A stretch of DNA of 64,000 nt from Parabacteroides johnsonii DSM 18315 (GCF_025151045.1 NZ_CP102285.1:4340001-4404000); one strand, 5' to 3'. Counted from the stretch's first letter, positions 43,397 to 52,877 are shown. Made by a program: numbers and translations. Notes: generated by a model not told the origin, from the sequence alone.

Positions 43397-44239
43397 ATGT
43401 CAAGAGTTAATTTTGATCAGTTATTAGAAGCTGGCGTACACTTCGGACACTTAAAAAGAAAGTGGAACCCCGCAATGGCTCCTTATATCTTTATGGAGCG
43501 CAATGGTATTCATATCATTGACTTATATAAAACAGTTGCTAAAGTAGACGAAGCAGCAGAAGTAATGAAGAACCTGGCAAAACAGGGTAAGAAAGTGCTT
43601 TTCGTTGCTACTAAAAAACAAGCTAAACAAGTTGTCGCAGATAAGGCCTCTTCTGTAGGTATGCCTTACGTTATCGAACGCTGGCCGGGTGGTATGTTGA
43701 CCAACTTCCCGACTATCCGTAAAGCTATCAAGAAGATGGCTACAATCGATAAGATGACAAAAGATGGTACATTTGATAATCTTTCCAAGAGAGAAAAACT
43801 TCAGATCACTCGTCAGCGTGCTAAGTTGGAAAAGACTTTAGGTTCTATTGTGGACCTGACTCGTCTTCCGTCAGCTTTGTTTGTTGTTGACGTAATGAAA
43901 GAACATATCGCAGTTCGTGAAGCTAACCGTCTGGGTATTCCTGTATTCGGAATGGTTGATACTAACTCTGATCCGAACAACATCGACTACGTGATTCCGG
44001 CTAACGACGACGCTACAAAATCTGTAGAAGTTATCTTGGGCGCTATCTGCGAAGCAATGAACGAAGGTCTGCAGGAACGTAAAGCTGAAAAGATCGATAC
44101 AGAAGCTGCCGGAGAAGGCGAAGCTCCTAAAAGAGAACGCAAAGCGAAAGCTGCTGTAAAGAAAGAACGTACGAAGAAGGAAGACGACGAAGCGCTGAAC
44201 GCTAACGTTGCTGACAAATTCGCTAAGGACGAAGAGTAA
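43397..44239 (+). CDS. rpsB: 30S ribosomal protein S2
   Basis: The protein has 280 residues. LLEAGVHFGHLKRKWNPAMA, ERWPGGMLTNFPTIRKAIKK and DVMKEHIAVREANRLGIPVF are S2 hallmarks. A C-terminal extension of about 45 charged residues (EAPKRERKAKAAVKKERTKK) exceeds E. coli S2 and is common in Bacteroidota. It precedes tsf, with 149 bp of repeat-rich spacer. Confidence 0.97.
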   Translation: MSRVNFDQLLEAGVHFGHLKRKWNPAMAPYIFMERNGIHIIDLYKTVAKVDEAAEVMKNLAKQGKKVLFVATKKQAKQVVADKASSVGMPYVIERWPGGMLTNFPTIRKAIKKMATIDKMTKDGTFDNLSKREKLQITRQRAKLEKTLGSIVDLTRLPSALFVVDVMKEHIAVREANRLGIPVFGMVDTNSDPNNIDYVIPANDDATKSVEVILGAICEAMNEGLQERKAEKIDTEAAGEGEAPKRERKAKAAVKKERTKKEDDEALNANVADKFAKDEE

Positions 44240-44240
44240 T

Positions 44241-44352
44241 TCAATTGACAATTCAAAATTGACAATTGAAAATTAAGAGAAACATAAAATGAAACGATGG
44301 GCAATTGGCTTTTGACTTGAATTGTCAATTGTCAATTGTCCATTGTCAATTA
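44241..44352. repeat. CAATTGTCAATT-type repeats in the rpsB-tsf gap
   Basis: Multiple copies of TCAATTGACAATT and its inverse fill the spacer, in two clusters (44241-44272 and 44318-44352) in opposite orientation. They can form a long imperfect hairpin. The same units occur at 19958-20005. Confidence 0.65.
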
Positions 44353-44388
44353 ATAAAGTAAACATTTAATAAATAAGGAAATAAGATT

Positions 44389-45378
44389 ATGGCTGTAACT
44401 ATGGCTGATATTACCAAGCTGCGCAAAATGAGTGGAGCTGGTATGATGGACTGCAAGAAGGCTTTGACCGAATCCGATGGTGATATCGAAAAGGCAATGG
44501 AAATTATCCGTAAAAAAGGACAGGCTATTGCTGCTAAGCGTTCTGACCGCGACGCTGCCGAAGGTTGCGTATTGGCAAAGAAAGATGGCGAATTCGCTGC
44601 TATCATCGCTTTGAAGTGCGAAACTGACTTCGTGGCTAAGAATGAAGATTTCATCGCACTGACTCAGGCTATCTTGGATGCTGCTGTGGCTAACAAGTGC
44701 AAGACTCTGGACGAAGTGAAGGCTTTGCCGATGGGTAAGGGCACTGTACAGGATGCTGTTACCGACCGTAGCGGTATCACGGGCGAAAAGATGGAATTGG
44801 ACGGCTATAACGTAGTGGAAGGTGCTTATACCACTGTTTACAACCACATGGGTAAGAATCAGCTGTGTACGATCGCTGCGTTCAACAAGGAATCTGAAGA
44901 AGCTGCTCACAACATTGCTATGCAGATCGCTGCCATGAACCCGATCGCTATTGACGAAGCTGGTGTGCCTGAATCTGTAAAAGAACAGGAAATCCAGGTG
45001 GCAATCGAAAAGACAAAGGCTGAACAAGTTCAGAAAGCTGTTGAAGCTGCTCTGAAAAAAGCTGGAATCAACCCGACACACGTTGACAGCGAAGACCATA
45101 TGGAAAGCAACATGGCTAAAGGCTGGATCACGGCTGAAGATGTTGCCAAAGCAAAAGAAATCATTGCTACTGTTTCAGCTGAAAAAGCAGCAAACTTGCC
45201 TCAGCAGATGATTGAGAACATCGCTAAAGGCCGTCTTGGCAAATTCTTGAAGGAAGTTTGCTTGCTGAACCAGGAAGATATCATGGATGGCAAGAAGACT
45301 GTAAAAGAAACAATGAAGGAAGCTGATCCTGAATTGCAGATCTTGGCATTCAAACGCTTCACTTTGCGTGCCGAATAA
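44389..45378 (+). CDS. tsf: Elongation factor Ts
   Basis: The protein has 329 residues, longer than E. coli EF-Ts (about 283), as is usual for Bacteroidales. The N-terminal UBA-like domain has TMADITKLRKMSGAGMMDCK. The TDFVAKN core contact motif follows as ALKCETDFVAKNEDFIAL. The C-terminal module has GRLGKFLKEVCLLNQ. It exchanges GDP for GTP on EF-Tu. A strong terminator follows. Confidence 0.97.
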   Translation: MAVTMADITKLRKMSGAGMMDCKKALTESDGDIEKAMEIIRKKGQAIAAKRSDRDAAEGCVLAKKDGEFAAIIALKCETDFVAKNEDFIALTQAILDAAVANKCKTLDEVKALPMGKGTVQDAVTDRSGITGEKMELDGYNVVEGAYTTVYNHMGKNQLCTIAAFNKESEEAAHNIAMQIAAMNPIAIDEAGVPESVKEQEIQVAIEKTKAEQVQKAVEAALKKAGINPTHVDSEDHMESNMAKGWITAEDVAKAKEIIATVSAEKAANLPQQMIENIAKGRLGKFLKEVCLLNQEDIMDGKKTVKETMKEADPELQILAFKRFTLRAE

Positions 45379-45400
45379 TTTTGCTACGGCAGTTTGAAAT

Positions 45401-45440
45401 AAAAAAGGAGGTGTTTTTTGAAAACATCTCCTTTTCTATT
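45401..45440 (+). terminator. Intrinsic terminator after tsf
   Basis: AAAAGGAGGTGTTTT pairs with AAAACATCTCCTTTT across a short loop and is followed by a T-rich tract. Confidence 0.82.
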
Positions 45441-45468
45441 TTGCGAGGGTGTGTCGAAACTATCCTGT

Positions 45469-45560
45469 TCCCGCGCTTGACGCGGGATCGCATTAAAGCC
45501 AGTCATATAAATCTGATTGATAAGGCTTGCTCTTTTGCGTCCCCGCGTCAAGCGCGGGGA
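45469..45560. repeat. Pair of REP-like palindromes in opposite orientation
   Basis: TCCCGCGCTTGACGCGGGA (45469-45487) and its reverse complement, slightly extended (TCCCCGCGTCAAGCGCGGGG, 45540-45559), flank about 50 bp between the convergent tsf and aminotransferase genes. Each is itself nearly palindromic. The layout is like a BIME, or a dispersed intergenic repeat. Confidence 0.75.
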
Positions 45561-45579
45561 CAAGGAGATTTTGATCTTC

Positions 45580-46773
45580 TTATTTTAAAGCAGCCAAAGC
45601 CTCTTTGATACGTTTGATCGCTTCCACGATGTTTTCATCGCTGGTAGCGTAACTCATGCGGATGCATTCGGGGGCACCGAACGATGTACCGCCAACACAA
45701 GCTACATGGGCGACTTCCAACAAGTACATGGCTAGATCATCTGCATTCTCGATTGTGCGTGTACCATCGGTTTTGCCAAAGTAATAGCTACATTTCGGGA
45801 ACAGATAGAAAGCACCTTCCGGCTGATTTACTTCAAATCCCGGAACTTCTTTCGCTAAGCCGACGATCAGGTTACGGCGGCGTTCAAATGCCTGACGCAT
45901 TTCTTCGACTGGAGCCTGTGAACCTGTGTAAGCAGCTTCTGCTGCTTTCTGGGATACGGAGCATGGTCCGGAAGTGTATTGTCCTTGCAATTTGTTTACA
46001 GCCTTTACGATCCATTCCGGTCCCGCAATGAAACCGATACGCCATCCGGTCATGGCATAGGCTTTGGAAACACCGTTGACAATGACAGTACGGTCTTTCA
46101 TTCCGTCTATCTGTGCGATGCTGTTATGTTTGCCGATATAGTTGATATGTTCGTAGATCTCGTCTGCAATCACAATGATTTCCGGATGTTTTTTCAGGAC
46201 TTCGGCCAAGCCTGCCAATTCTTCCGCACTATAGACCGAACCGGTAGGGTTAGACGGGGAGCAGAGGATCAACGCCTTTGTCTTCGGTGTGATAGCCGCT
46301 TCCAACTGTGCCGGAGTGATCTTGAAATCCTGTTCGATACCGGCCGCAACGATTACTGGTGTGCCTTCGGCCAATTTCACCATTTCTGGATAGCTGACCC
46401 AGAACGGAGCTGGGATAATCACTTCGTCACCCGGATTTACCAATACCATGATTGTATTACAAACGGATTGTTTGGCACCATTTGCGCAAGAAATCTGGTT
46501 GGCTGTGTATTCCAATCCGTTCTCGTTTTTCAGCTTGGCAACGATGGCATTACGCAAGGCCGGATAACCAGCAACGGGAGAATAACGAGAATAGTTTTCG
46601 TCGATAGCTTTTTTAGCAGCTTCCTTAATAGGTTCGGGAGTATTGAAGTCGGGTTCTCCGACACTTAAGTTGATAACATCAACTCCCTGAGCCTTTAATT
46701 CACTGCTCTTCTGGGACATCGCCAATGTTGCGGATGGCGACAAACTTGCTAAACGTGCTGATACTTGTGTCAT
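45580..46773 (-). CDS. Pyridoxal-phosphate aminotransferase (aspartate aminotransferase type)
   Basis: The protein has 397 residues. It is a class I aminotransferase with SVGEPDFNTPEPIKEAAKKA, GAKQSVCNTIMVLVNPGDEV, the PLP-ring contacts ILCSPSNPTG and ADEIYEHI, the Schiff-base lysine in VNGVSKAYAMTGWRIGF, and the substrate Arg near the C-terminus (APECIRMSYA). It most resembles the subgroup Ib (AspC/AatA) aspartate aminotransferases that make aspartate or glutamate-linked precursors. Specificity is inferred. Co-directional ribBA lies 26 bp upstream. Confidence 0.92.
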   Translation of the reverse strand: MTQVSARLASLSPSATLAMSQKSSELKAQGVDVINLSVGEPDFNTPEPIKEAAKKAIDENYSRYSPVAGYPALRNAIVAKLKNENGLEYTANQISCANGAKQSVCNTIMVLVNPGDEVIIPAPFWVSYPEMVKLAEGTPVIVAAGIEQDFKITPAQLEAAITPKTKALILCSPSNPTGSVYSAEELAGLAEVLKKHPEIIVIADEIYEHINYIGKHNSIAQIDGMKDRTVIVNGVSKAYAMTGWRIGFIAGPEWIVKAVNKLQGQYTSGPCSVSQKAAEAAYTGSQAPVEEMRQAFERRRNLIVGLAKEVPGFEVNQPEGAFYLFPKCSYYFGKTDGTRTIENADDLAMYLLEVAHVACVGGTSFGAPECIRMSYATSDENIVEAIKRIKEALAALK

Positions 46774-46798
46774 GATAGTGTTATTATGTAATTATGAA

Positions 46799-48016
46799 TT
46801 ATTTGATATTATGCAAGACGTGTCCCATACGTTCCTTTTTCGTCTTCATGTAGAATTCGTTGTAAGGATTTGGAGCAACTTCGATAGGAACGTTTTCTAC
46901 GACTGTCAGCCCGTATGCTTCCAGCCCGACACGCTTAACGGGGTTGTTGGTCATCAGGCGCATCTTGGTGACTCCCAAGTGGCGTAAGATTTGGGCACCG
47001 ACACCGTAATCGCGTTCGTCTGCCTGGTGTCCGAGATGCAAATTTGCATCGACAGTGTCCAAACCGTCTTCCTGAAGTTTATAGGCTTTCATCTTTTCCA
47101 TCAGTCCGATGCCACGTCCTTCCTGGTTCAGGTAAACGATTACTCCCTTACCTTCTTGTTCGATATGTTGCATTGCTTTGTGCAACTGTTCGCCACATTC
47201 GCAGCGCATGGAACCAAAGATATCACCGGTTGCACAGGAAGAATGTACACGCACCAGGATCGGTTCGTCCGGCTCGAACTTGCCTTTTATCAGGGCGATA
47301 TGTTCTAATCCGTTGCTCTTCTGGCGGAATGGGATCAGGCGGAAGTGTCCATACTCGGTCGGCAGGTCAACTTCGACGCCATTTTCTACGATCGATTCTG
47401 TTTTCAGACGGTATGAAATCAGGTCTTTGATACAGATGATCTTGATATCGAACTTCTTGGCTACCTCGATCAGTTGGGGCAGGCGTGCCATTGTTCCGTC
47501 TTCATTGATGATTTCAATCAATGCACCTGCCGGATACAGACCGGCGAGGCGTGCCAGGTCAACAGCGGCTTCGGTATGTCCGGCACGGCGCAACACACCA
47601 CGCGAACGGGCGCGAAGCGGATTGATATGTCCCGGACGGCCCAAGTCGGACGGTTTGGTTTTCGGATCGGCAAGCGCTAAAATGGTTTCTGCACGGTCGA
47701 ACATCGAAACGCCTGTCGTACAGCCGCCACCTAATTTATCTACCGTTATCGTAAAGGGAGTTCCCAGCAACGAGGTGTTGTTTGCCACCTGCATGTCCAG
47801 TTCTAATTCCTGACAACGTTCTTCCGTGATCGGTGCGCACAATACGCCACGACCGTTTTTCAACATGAAGTTTACTTTTTCGGGAGTTATCTTTTCGGCA
47901 GCAATAATAAAATCACCTTCATTTTCGCGATCTTCATCATCGACTACGATTAAGAATTTTCCTTCGCGGAAGTCTTCAATAGCTTCTTCAATGGTGTTTA
48001 ATTTGATTTCGCTCAT
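46799..48016 (-). CDS. ribBA: Bifunctional DHBP synthase / GTP cyclohydrolase II
   Basis: The protein has 405 residues. The N-terminal RibB half has [19 protein letters not shown] and [17 protein letters not shown]. The C-terminal RibA half has [20 protein letters not shown], with the zinc cysteines in C-x10-C-x-C, and [20 protein letters not shown]. These are the two entry steps of riboflavin synthesis. The gene is complete with both active sites. No FMN riboswitch is evident in the 27-bp upstream gap, so it may be co-transcribed with the LptF/G gene. Confidence 0.96.
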   Translation of the reverse strand: MSEIKLNTIEEAIEDFREGKFLIVVDDEDRENEGDFIIAAEKITPEKVNFMLKNGRGVLCAPITEERCQELELDMQVANNTSLLGTPFTITVDKLGGGCTTGVSMFDRAETILALADPKTKPSDLGRPGHINPLRARSRGVLRRAGHTEAAVDLARLAGLYPAGALIEIINEDGTMARLPQLIEVAKKFDIKIICIKDLISYRLKTESIVENGVEVDLPTEYGHFRLIPFRQKSNGLEHIALIKGKFEPDEPILVRVHSSCATGDIFGSMRCECGEQLHKAMQHIEQEGKGVIVYLNQEGRGIGLMEKMKAYKLQEDGLDTVDANLHLGHQADERDYGVGAQILRHLGVTKMRLMTNNPVKRVGLEAYGLTVVENVPIEVAPNPYNEFYMKTKKERMGHVLHNIK

Positions 48017-48043
48017 ATTTCTTTTTTACTTATATTTCTTATT

Positions 48044-50011
48044 TTACAAAGATACGGGTAATTTTTCAATTATATCAATCAGTTCATTGCTTGTCTTTTG
48101 TACCATCTTGATATCGTGCCGTAAAAGTTTGCGCTGGTATGTGGCAAGCAAATAAACCGGGAATCCGATCGGGAGAAAGAGGCCGATTACCAACCCTGCT
48201 TTCCCACTTATTCTTGCATTTATCTGGTTATAACCGCTGATAACCGGATAGTCCATCAGTTTGTTCAGAACCAAGTTCTGGTCCGAATTAGACAATTCTT
48301 CGATGATGCTGTCCATCTTTACCGCCAATTGCTCGGCTGTATGGTCACGGCCGCCTTGTTTCCAGAAGCGGAAATAGTTTGTCCACCGTTTATGGGCAGC
48401 CAGATAGGCACTGCTTTCTTCTACCAATTGCTTCAGGCGGGGGATGATCTGCCCGTAATCCGGGTTAAACATGATTACCTCTTTCATTTCAACTTTTCTG
48501 CCCGAACGTTTCCCGAACAGGTTTTTCAATGCATTCAGGTATGTGTCGGCATTCAGGATGACGGAGTCGTTGACCGCTTTATAAGTCAGGAAGATACCTA
48601 ACGGAGCTAAAATGGCGGAACTTAACCACATCCCTTGCCATGCTTCCCATACGCCGTCGCGGGCCATTTTGAAGCCGATGTTATCAATGATGTAATAGAA
48701 GATAAATAGTATGACCGAAATAACAACCGGCATTCCCAATCCGCCTTTACGGATAATAGCTCCTAACGGTGCACCGATAAAGAAAAAGACCATGCAGGCG
48801 AAAGACAAAGTGAACTTCTTATGCCATTCCGTCAAATGGCGGCGCACTCTGTAAGCCTCGTCTCCGATAGTGGCTGCTTTAAAGAAGTAATCGGCCTTCA
48901 TATTTTCGATACTTGATTTCGCACGTGTCAGGATAGTCGCTTTCTTTCCGGGATTTTCTGCCTGGTAGAGGCTGTCGAAGTTCATGACAATTACCGGCTT
49001 GTTTGTTTTTTGAATCTCTGGTGTCGTTTCTGTGTTGGATTTATCGTTATTCGGCTCATCTTTTACGTTGTTCTGCTTTATGTCTTGCGGCTTCTTAAGT
49101 GTCTTTTTGTATGAAGTTTCGTAGACATTCTTGGCGTTGACGTTTTGTATACTGTCCAAGCGGACGGAAACGGAGTCAATGAAGATTTGCAAGTCATGCA
49201 TATTTTTACCCATAAACTGGTTTTGCATGAACGATTCGTCCGTCCGTGAGAAGTTGGCATCAAATTCTATCAGGATATCCCGGCTTTTGAATGTCTCCCT
49301 TTGGTAAGGAACGGAACTTTTTGCGCCTGTAGTACTCGATTGCTTGTCCAGACTTCTGAAAGATTCTCCATTAAATAAGGAAAGGACTAAGAACATTTTG
49401 TCCGCCGAAGTTTTCAGACGTCCCGAATCCGCGACCATCACGCTTACTTTGTTGAATCCTTCTGAATAATCATAGATCATCATGTCGCGAAGGAGTCCCG
49501 TTTCAGTATCCTTATGCTTTACATATACATTAAATCCGGTGATTTCGCTGTAGAAAACCCCTTCAGGAATATCCAGTTCCGGCGATTTCTGTCGCATAGA
49601 CCAAAGTAGCGTGTAAAGTTTGACTTGTACGACAGGCATGGCATAGTTCTGGAAAAAGAAAGCCCCGATACTTATCATACTGATGGTAATGATTAGCGGG
49701 CGCATAATATGTACAAGTGAGACACCCGCCGATTTCATAGCCAGTAATTCCAATCGTTCGCCGAGATTCCCGAAAGTCATAAGCGAGGCAAGCAAAATAG
49801 CCAGCGGTAGTGCCATCGGCACGAGGAAAAGGGCGGCATACATAAACATTTCCGCCAAAACAGGAATCCCCAGACCTTTCCCGACCATGTCGTCAATGTA
49901 CCTCCACAGAAACTGCATAAGCACAATAAACAGACAAATGCCGAAGGTCATCAAGAACAACGGCAGGAAAGTCTGCAGCATAAATGTATATAATCGTTTT
50001 ATTTTCAACAT
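48044..50011 (-). CDS. LptF/LptG-family permease
   Basis: The protein has 655 residues, with N-terminal TM helices (about 12-125), a periplasmic beta-jellyroll region (about 130-390) and C-terminal TM helices ([39 protein letters not shown]). [20 protein letters not shown] at the start and the [17 protein letters not shown] motif identify the family that extracts LPS with LptB. It is longer than Proteobacterial members because of a charged insertion (about 300-360, rich in Asn, Lys and Thr) and a C-terminal extension of about 150 residues. It is the first gene of the ribBA-aminotransferase unit, with its own -7 box. Confidence 0.88.
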   Translation of the reverse strand: MLKIKRLYTFMLQTFLPLFLMTFGICLFIVLMQFLWRYIDDMVGKGLGIPVLAEMFMYAALFLVPMALPLAILLASLMTFGNLGERLELLAMKSAGVSLVHIMRPLIITISMISIGAFFFQNYAMPVVQVKLYTLLWSMRQKSPELDIPEGVFYSEITGFNVYVKHKDTETGLLRDMMIYDYSEGFNKVSVMVADSGRLKTSADKMFLVLSLFNGESFRSLDKQSSTTGAKSSVPYQRETFKSRDILIEFDANFSRTDESFMQNQFMGKNMHDLQIFIDSVSVRLDSIQNVNAKNVYETSYKKTLKKPQDIKQNNVKDEPNNDKSNTETTPEIQKTNKPVIVMNFDSLYQAENPGKKATILTRAKSSIENMKADYFFKAATIGDEAYRVRRHLTEWHKKFTLSFACMVFFFIGAPLGAIIRKGGLGMPVVISVILFIFYYIIDNIGFKMARDGVWEAWQGMWLSSAILAPLGIFLTYKAVNDSVILNADTYLNALKNLFGKRSGRKVEMKEVIMFNPDYGQIIPRLKQLVEESSAYLAAHKRWTNYFRFWKQGGRDHTAEQLAVKMDSIIEELSNSDQNLVLNKLMDYPVISGYNQINARISGKAGLVIGLFLPIGFPVYLLATYQRKLLRHDIKMVQKTSNELIDIIEKLPVSL

Positions 50012-50031
50012 TGCTTATCCGGTTGACGGCG

Positions 50032-50039
50032 CAAAAGTA
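50032..50039 (-). promoter_or_regulatory. -7 promoter box for the LptF/G-ribBA-aminotransferase unit
   Basis: The minus strand reads TACTTTTG, 21 bp before the permease ATG. Confidence 0.58.
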
Positions 50040-50082
50040 GTGAAAAAACGATATGATCGCTAACAGAAATCACTAAAACAAG

Positions 50083-50466
50083 CTAAATACCGAGCGTACG
50101 CTTCAGTTCTTCTACTTGCGTGTCCCATAAATCGATAGAATCCCTTTTTTCATCTTGTTCGGCGAAATCTGTTATTTGCAAAGAAGTCGATCCTGTTAGT
50201 TCATGGCTGTGGATCTGGAATTCGAAATAGGCATTTTCATCCTCTTCATCCGTCCAGCGATAACGGATGCTCATTTCCGGTTTCATAGACAGCACTTCCG
50301 CTTCCTGTTCGGCTTTGTTCCATTTAAAAACATATATGTTACCATTAATAATAACATCATCGGCGAACCAGGCGGATAGCCCTGGAGGAGTTGTGAGGTG
50401 ATTCCATAAGCTTCGTCGTGAAACTTTATCGAAAATGTATTCGATATGAAATTTCTCTTTTTTCAT
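50083..50466 (-). CDS. START-like (SRPBCC) domain protein
   Basis: The protein has 127 residues with no signal peptide. It reads KEKFHIEYIFDKVSRRSLWN then HLTTPPGLSAWFADDV, EAEVLSMKPEMSIRYRWTDE and STSLQITDFAEQDE, the AHSA1/START-like pattern of a beta sheet packed on a long C-terminal helix. A small hydrophobic ligand cavity is expected; the ligand is unknown. It has the length and sequence of the conserved Bacteroidota START-like family. Confidence 0.82.
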   Translation of the reverse strand: MKKEKFHIEYIFDKVSRRSLWNHLTTPPGLSAWFADDVIINGNIYVFKWNKAEQEAEVLSMKPEMSIRYRWTDEEDENAYFEFQIHSHELTGSTSLQITDFAEQDEKRDSIDLWDTQVEELKRTLGI

Positions 50467-50601
50467 CTTTCATCGTGTTTATTGCGCAGCAAGATAATAA
50501 AAGAATTGATATCCACCAAATCTGTTTCTAAAAAAGCAACTCTGAATTAAGATCTTAACAGGAAGCTTTCAAAATAATTGAATTTTTTTTCATGAAAGTG
50601 T

Positions 50602-50632
50602 TGCACAATATAAAAATAAGCTCTACTTTTGC
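50602..50632 (+). promoter_or_regulatory. tRNA promoter (TTG, 20 bp, TACTTTTG)
   Basis: TTG at 50602-50604 and TACTTTTG at 50625-50632 have good spacing, about 32 bp before the tRNA. Confidence 0.72.
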
Positions 50633-50664
50633 AGCGTCAATCAAGGAAATGATGACAACATAAT

Positions 50665-50738
50665 GGCGAGATAGCTCAGCTGGTTAGAGCGCATGATTCA
50701 TAATCATGAGGTCCCCGGTTCAATCCCGGGTCTCGCTA
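50665..50738 (+). tRNA. tRNA-Met (CAT anticodon), elongator type
   Basis: The cloverleaf is complete. The acceptor stem is GGCGAGA with TCTCGCT (G1-U72 wobble). The D arm is GCTC-AGCTGGTTA-GAGC. The anticodon stem CATGA/TCATG encloses loop TTCATAA (anticodon CAT). The T arm is CCGGG paired around TTCAATC. The anticodon stem lacks the three G-C pairs of initiators. A lysidine-modified tRNA-Ile reading ATA cannot be excluded from sequence alone. CCA is not encoded. Confidence 0.93.
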
Positions 50739-50749
50739 CTTTGAAAATT

Positions 50750-50782
50750 AAGCAGTTACGGTAATAGGTAACTGCTTTTTTT
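50750..50782 (+). terminator. Terminator after the tRNA
   Basis: AGCAGTTAC pairs with GTAACTGCT across an 8-nt loop, followed by T7. Confidence 0.82.
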
Positions 50783-50866
50783 ATGCCTTTTCGGATGGTT
50801 TTTACCTGAATTTTCGTGGTTTTCAGAGGCAGAGTTAAACCAGGATCATACCGAAATCCTGAGGGA

Positions 50867-50961
50867 TTAAAATATAACTATCTCCTAAAGTATCCATTGC
50901 ATCTTCCTATAAGCCTCCTGATAGTATTCAAGTATTTATTATAATCCCCGATAGTGTAAAA
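50867..50961 (+). repeat. 95-bp direct repeat, copy A
   Basis: It starts TTAAAATATAACTATC and ends ATAGTGTAAAA, and is identical to copy B at 52672-52766 except for one T/C change. It lies directly after the left inverted repeat of the insertion sequence. The minus strand encodes the peptide YNKYLNTIRR and onward to a stop in both copies; I do not recognise it. Confidence 0.85.
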
Positions 50962-51085
50962 ATAATTCCAGATAAATTTGTTTTGTATAAAATAAAAGCG
51001 TTTCTTCGTGCTGTCACTCATTTTCAGAGAGATTATAGGTATAGAGTGAACAAAAACAAAGGAGCCTTGACTGTGCAATGGGTAT

Positions 51086-51116
51086 AGCTTGACAACTTTC
51101 AGGTCAAGCTTTTTTT
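51086..51116 (+). terminator. Hairpin with T-run
   Basis: AGCTTGAC pairs with GTCAAGCT, followed by a T-run. No plus-strand gene is seen just upstream. Confidence 0.6.
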
Positions 51117-51171
51117 ATAACAGTATATAACGACAAGAAATATAAATAACCCAAACCTTAACTATTAGAAA

Positions 51172-51210
51172 GAGCGTGTTGCCTCTATATTAGAGGGACA
51201 CGCTTTTTTA
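51172..51210 (+). terminator. Second hairpin with T-run
   Basis: AGCGTGT-TG-CCTCT pairs with AGAGG-G-ACACGCT, followed by T7. Like the one at 51086, it has no obvious upstream gene. Both may protect the insertion sequence from readthrough. Confidence 0.65.
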
Positions 51211-51287
51211 TTGTAGTCATGTTGCAGTTCTTTTATTTAGCCCGGTTATGTACGTATAAGAAGATACCTATATTCATAGAGAATTAA

Positions 51288-52278
51288 TTATGCATAAATA
51301 TTGGTGAGTCTGAATAAGAAAAAAGCAATATCCCTCACGCCTCTCAGCTGTGCTCTAAAAGCTTTGATTTTAGCATTGAAGGACTCACTCGCGGCATTGG
51401 TGGAGCGTCTTTTAAAAAAGCCAACAATATTCAAGTAGTGTGTTTGTATGGTTCTGGCAACAGTGCCAAAAGACAGGAAACCGGATTTGTCCACCTGATC
51501 ATACCAATGCGCCAAACGCGTCAAGGCAATATCTGCCGATTGTACCTGATGATATATCAACCCTAACCTCATGCTTAAGTAATAGGCCTTCTTGATATCG
51601 GGATATTCCCGGAAAAGGATTAGCTCTTTTTCTTTGGCTCTCCGACCACAGTTCAGTTTTTTTGAACAAAAGATAGCGGCTTCTAGCCAACAGCTGTTTT
51701 CGACTGTCCCCATTCTCAAAAGTTTCAGTAACAAAAGGCTGTCCTGATGCTTTAGCGTATGTGATCTCGACCATTTCTTTATCCAAGGCTTCCCATCGTG
51801 CCTTTATCCGCATTTCCTGAACGGCTTCAAAAGCTAACTTTTGAACATGAAAACGGTCGATAACCAGCTTGGCAGCCGGGAAACAGAGACGAGCTATCCG
51901 GGCCATATTGGGTGCCATGTCCAATGTTATTTCCCGCCCTTGAAACCGCCTGCGACGGGAAAGTTTGAGTATAGCTTGGGATACCTTTTCTACGGATGTC
52001 CCTTTGATCATGGCGATGATAGTGCCTTTTCTTCCTTTGGCCTCTTTGTTAATCAGGATTGTATACAGTTCTCCCGACGACAGTGCCGTTTCGTCCATCC
52101 CGACGTAGGGTCCAATGTTTTTCTCGAAGAGCATCCATTCTTCGGCATGGGCACGTTGCTCCCAATTCCTGAAATGACTCAGATGATTCTTATATTGGGA
52201 CTCCAACAGTTTGGTTTCCATTCCGTAATGATCCGCCCAAAGACTAATGCTAAGAGCGTGAGAGTCGATCCAATGCTT
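51288..52278 (-). pseudogene. ISAon1-family transposase (DDE), frameshifted
   Basis: The open frame from 52278 reads WIDSHALSISLWADHYGMET then YKNHLSHFRNWEQRAHAEEW, GMDETALSSGELYTILINKE, TLDMAPNM and VIDRFHVQKLAFEAVQEMRI. This is a DDE transposase of the ISAon1 (ISL3-like) type. At an A7 run (51657-51663) the frame shifts. The continuation in the other frame reads KKLNCGRRAKEKE and then ends NAASESFNAKIKAFRAQLRG and FFLFRLTNIYA, the normal family C-terminus. One A fewer would restore the frame, so a homopolymer insertion broke it. No ATG lies upstream of METKLL at 52221. Confidence 0.85.
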
Positions 52279-52608
52279 TTAAAAAAGACGCAAATTCAGT
52301 CGTTATTTGCGTTCCTTCTGCCACTAATTTCCAATTGCGGCTTACATACTGCCAGTACTGTGATTGAACCATCTTCGTTTTTTGATAAACAACAGGCAGC
52401 TACGCCCACGCATCGGATAATCCTGCATCCTGACTTGTTCATAAAAGCCCTTGCTCTCCAAGTTATCGGTTGCATATTCTTTAGGATGTATATTCTTCTC
52501 TTCAAAATATATTTCTACCCTATCCGATTTTTCTTTGAAATCAGACAATTCAAAATAATCAAACATTCCCTCTGGAAAGATAAAACGAAGAAATTGATCG
52601 TAACTCAT
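52250..52608 (-). pseudogene. ISAon1-family transposase N-terminal-region protein, frameshifted
   Basis: From the ATG at 52608 it reads MSYDQFLRFIFPEGMFDYFE, then VEIYFEEKNIHPKEY, MQDYPMRGRSCLLFIKKRRW and FNHSTG before a premature stop. In another frame the family sequence resumes as QYVSRNWKLVAEGTQITTEF then ASFLKALDR to a stop at 52250. A single missing base near 52351 explains the break. In intact elements this short protein accompanies the DDE transposase. Confidence 0.82.
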
Positions 52609-52671
52609 CCCTTTTATTTTTTTACTGCCACTAAGATACGATTTTTTCCCCTCAGGATTTCGGGATGATCC

Positions 52672-52766
52672 TTAAAATATAACTATCTCCTAAAGTATCC
52701 ATTGCATCTTCCTATAAGCCCCCTGATAGTATTCAAGTATTTATTATAATCCCCGATAGTGTAAAA
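52672..52766 (+). repeat. 95-bp direct repeat, copy B
   Basis: The partner of copy A (50867-50961), 1805 bp away, with one mismatch. It directly abuts the right inverted repeat of the insertion sequence, on the outside. Confidence 0.85.
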
Positions 52767-52877
52767 CCTAAAATTGAATCAAGTTCAGTTTCATTTTTGG
52801 AGTAAAGCCGGATCATTTTCCGGTTGCGTCAGAATTTGTATTTGCGAAATATGAACCGAGGTAAGATGAAGGCATGG

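Larger units (their letters stand above)
50842..52672 (-). mobile_element. Degenerate ISAon1-family insertion sequence
   Basis: The ends are 24-bp inverted repeats (50842-50865 and 52649-52672, 23 of 24 matching), each with the core AGGAT-N9-ATCCT. Between them lie the two ISAon1 reading frames on the minus strand, both broken. Inside the left end sits one copy of a 95-bp sequence whose other copy begins at the right end. No simple short target duplication is seen. The boundaries are my interpretation. The element may be a fusion of one copy with the edge of another. Confidence 0.68.

Noticed and set aside
50665-50738. tRNA with CAT anticodon read as initiator
   Set aside because: The anticodon stem lacks the three G-C pairs and the acceptor lacks the C1-A72 mismatch of initiators.
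50878-51078. A small minus-strand frame covering repeat copy A
   Set aside because: The similar frame in copy B has unrelated upstream sequence. No start or family match supports a gene.
51651-51670. Programmed frameshift in the ISAon1 transposase at the A7 run
   Set aside because: The needed shift is +1, whereas slippery A runs in insertion sequences normally give -1, and the partner gene is also broken.
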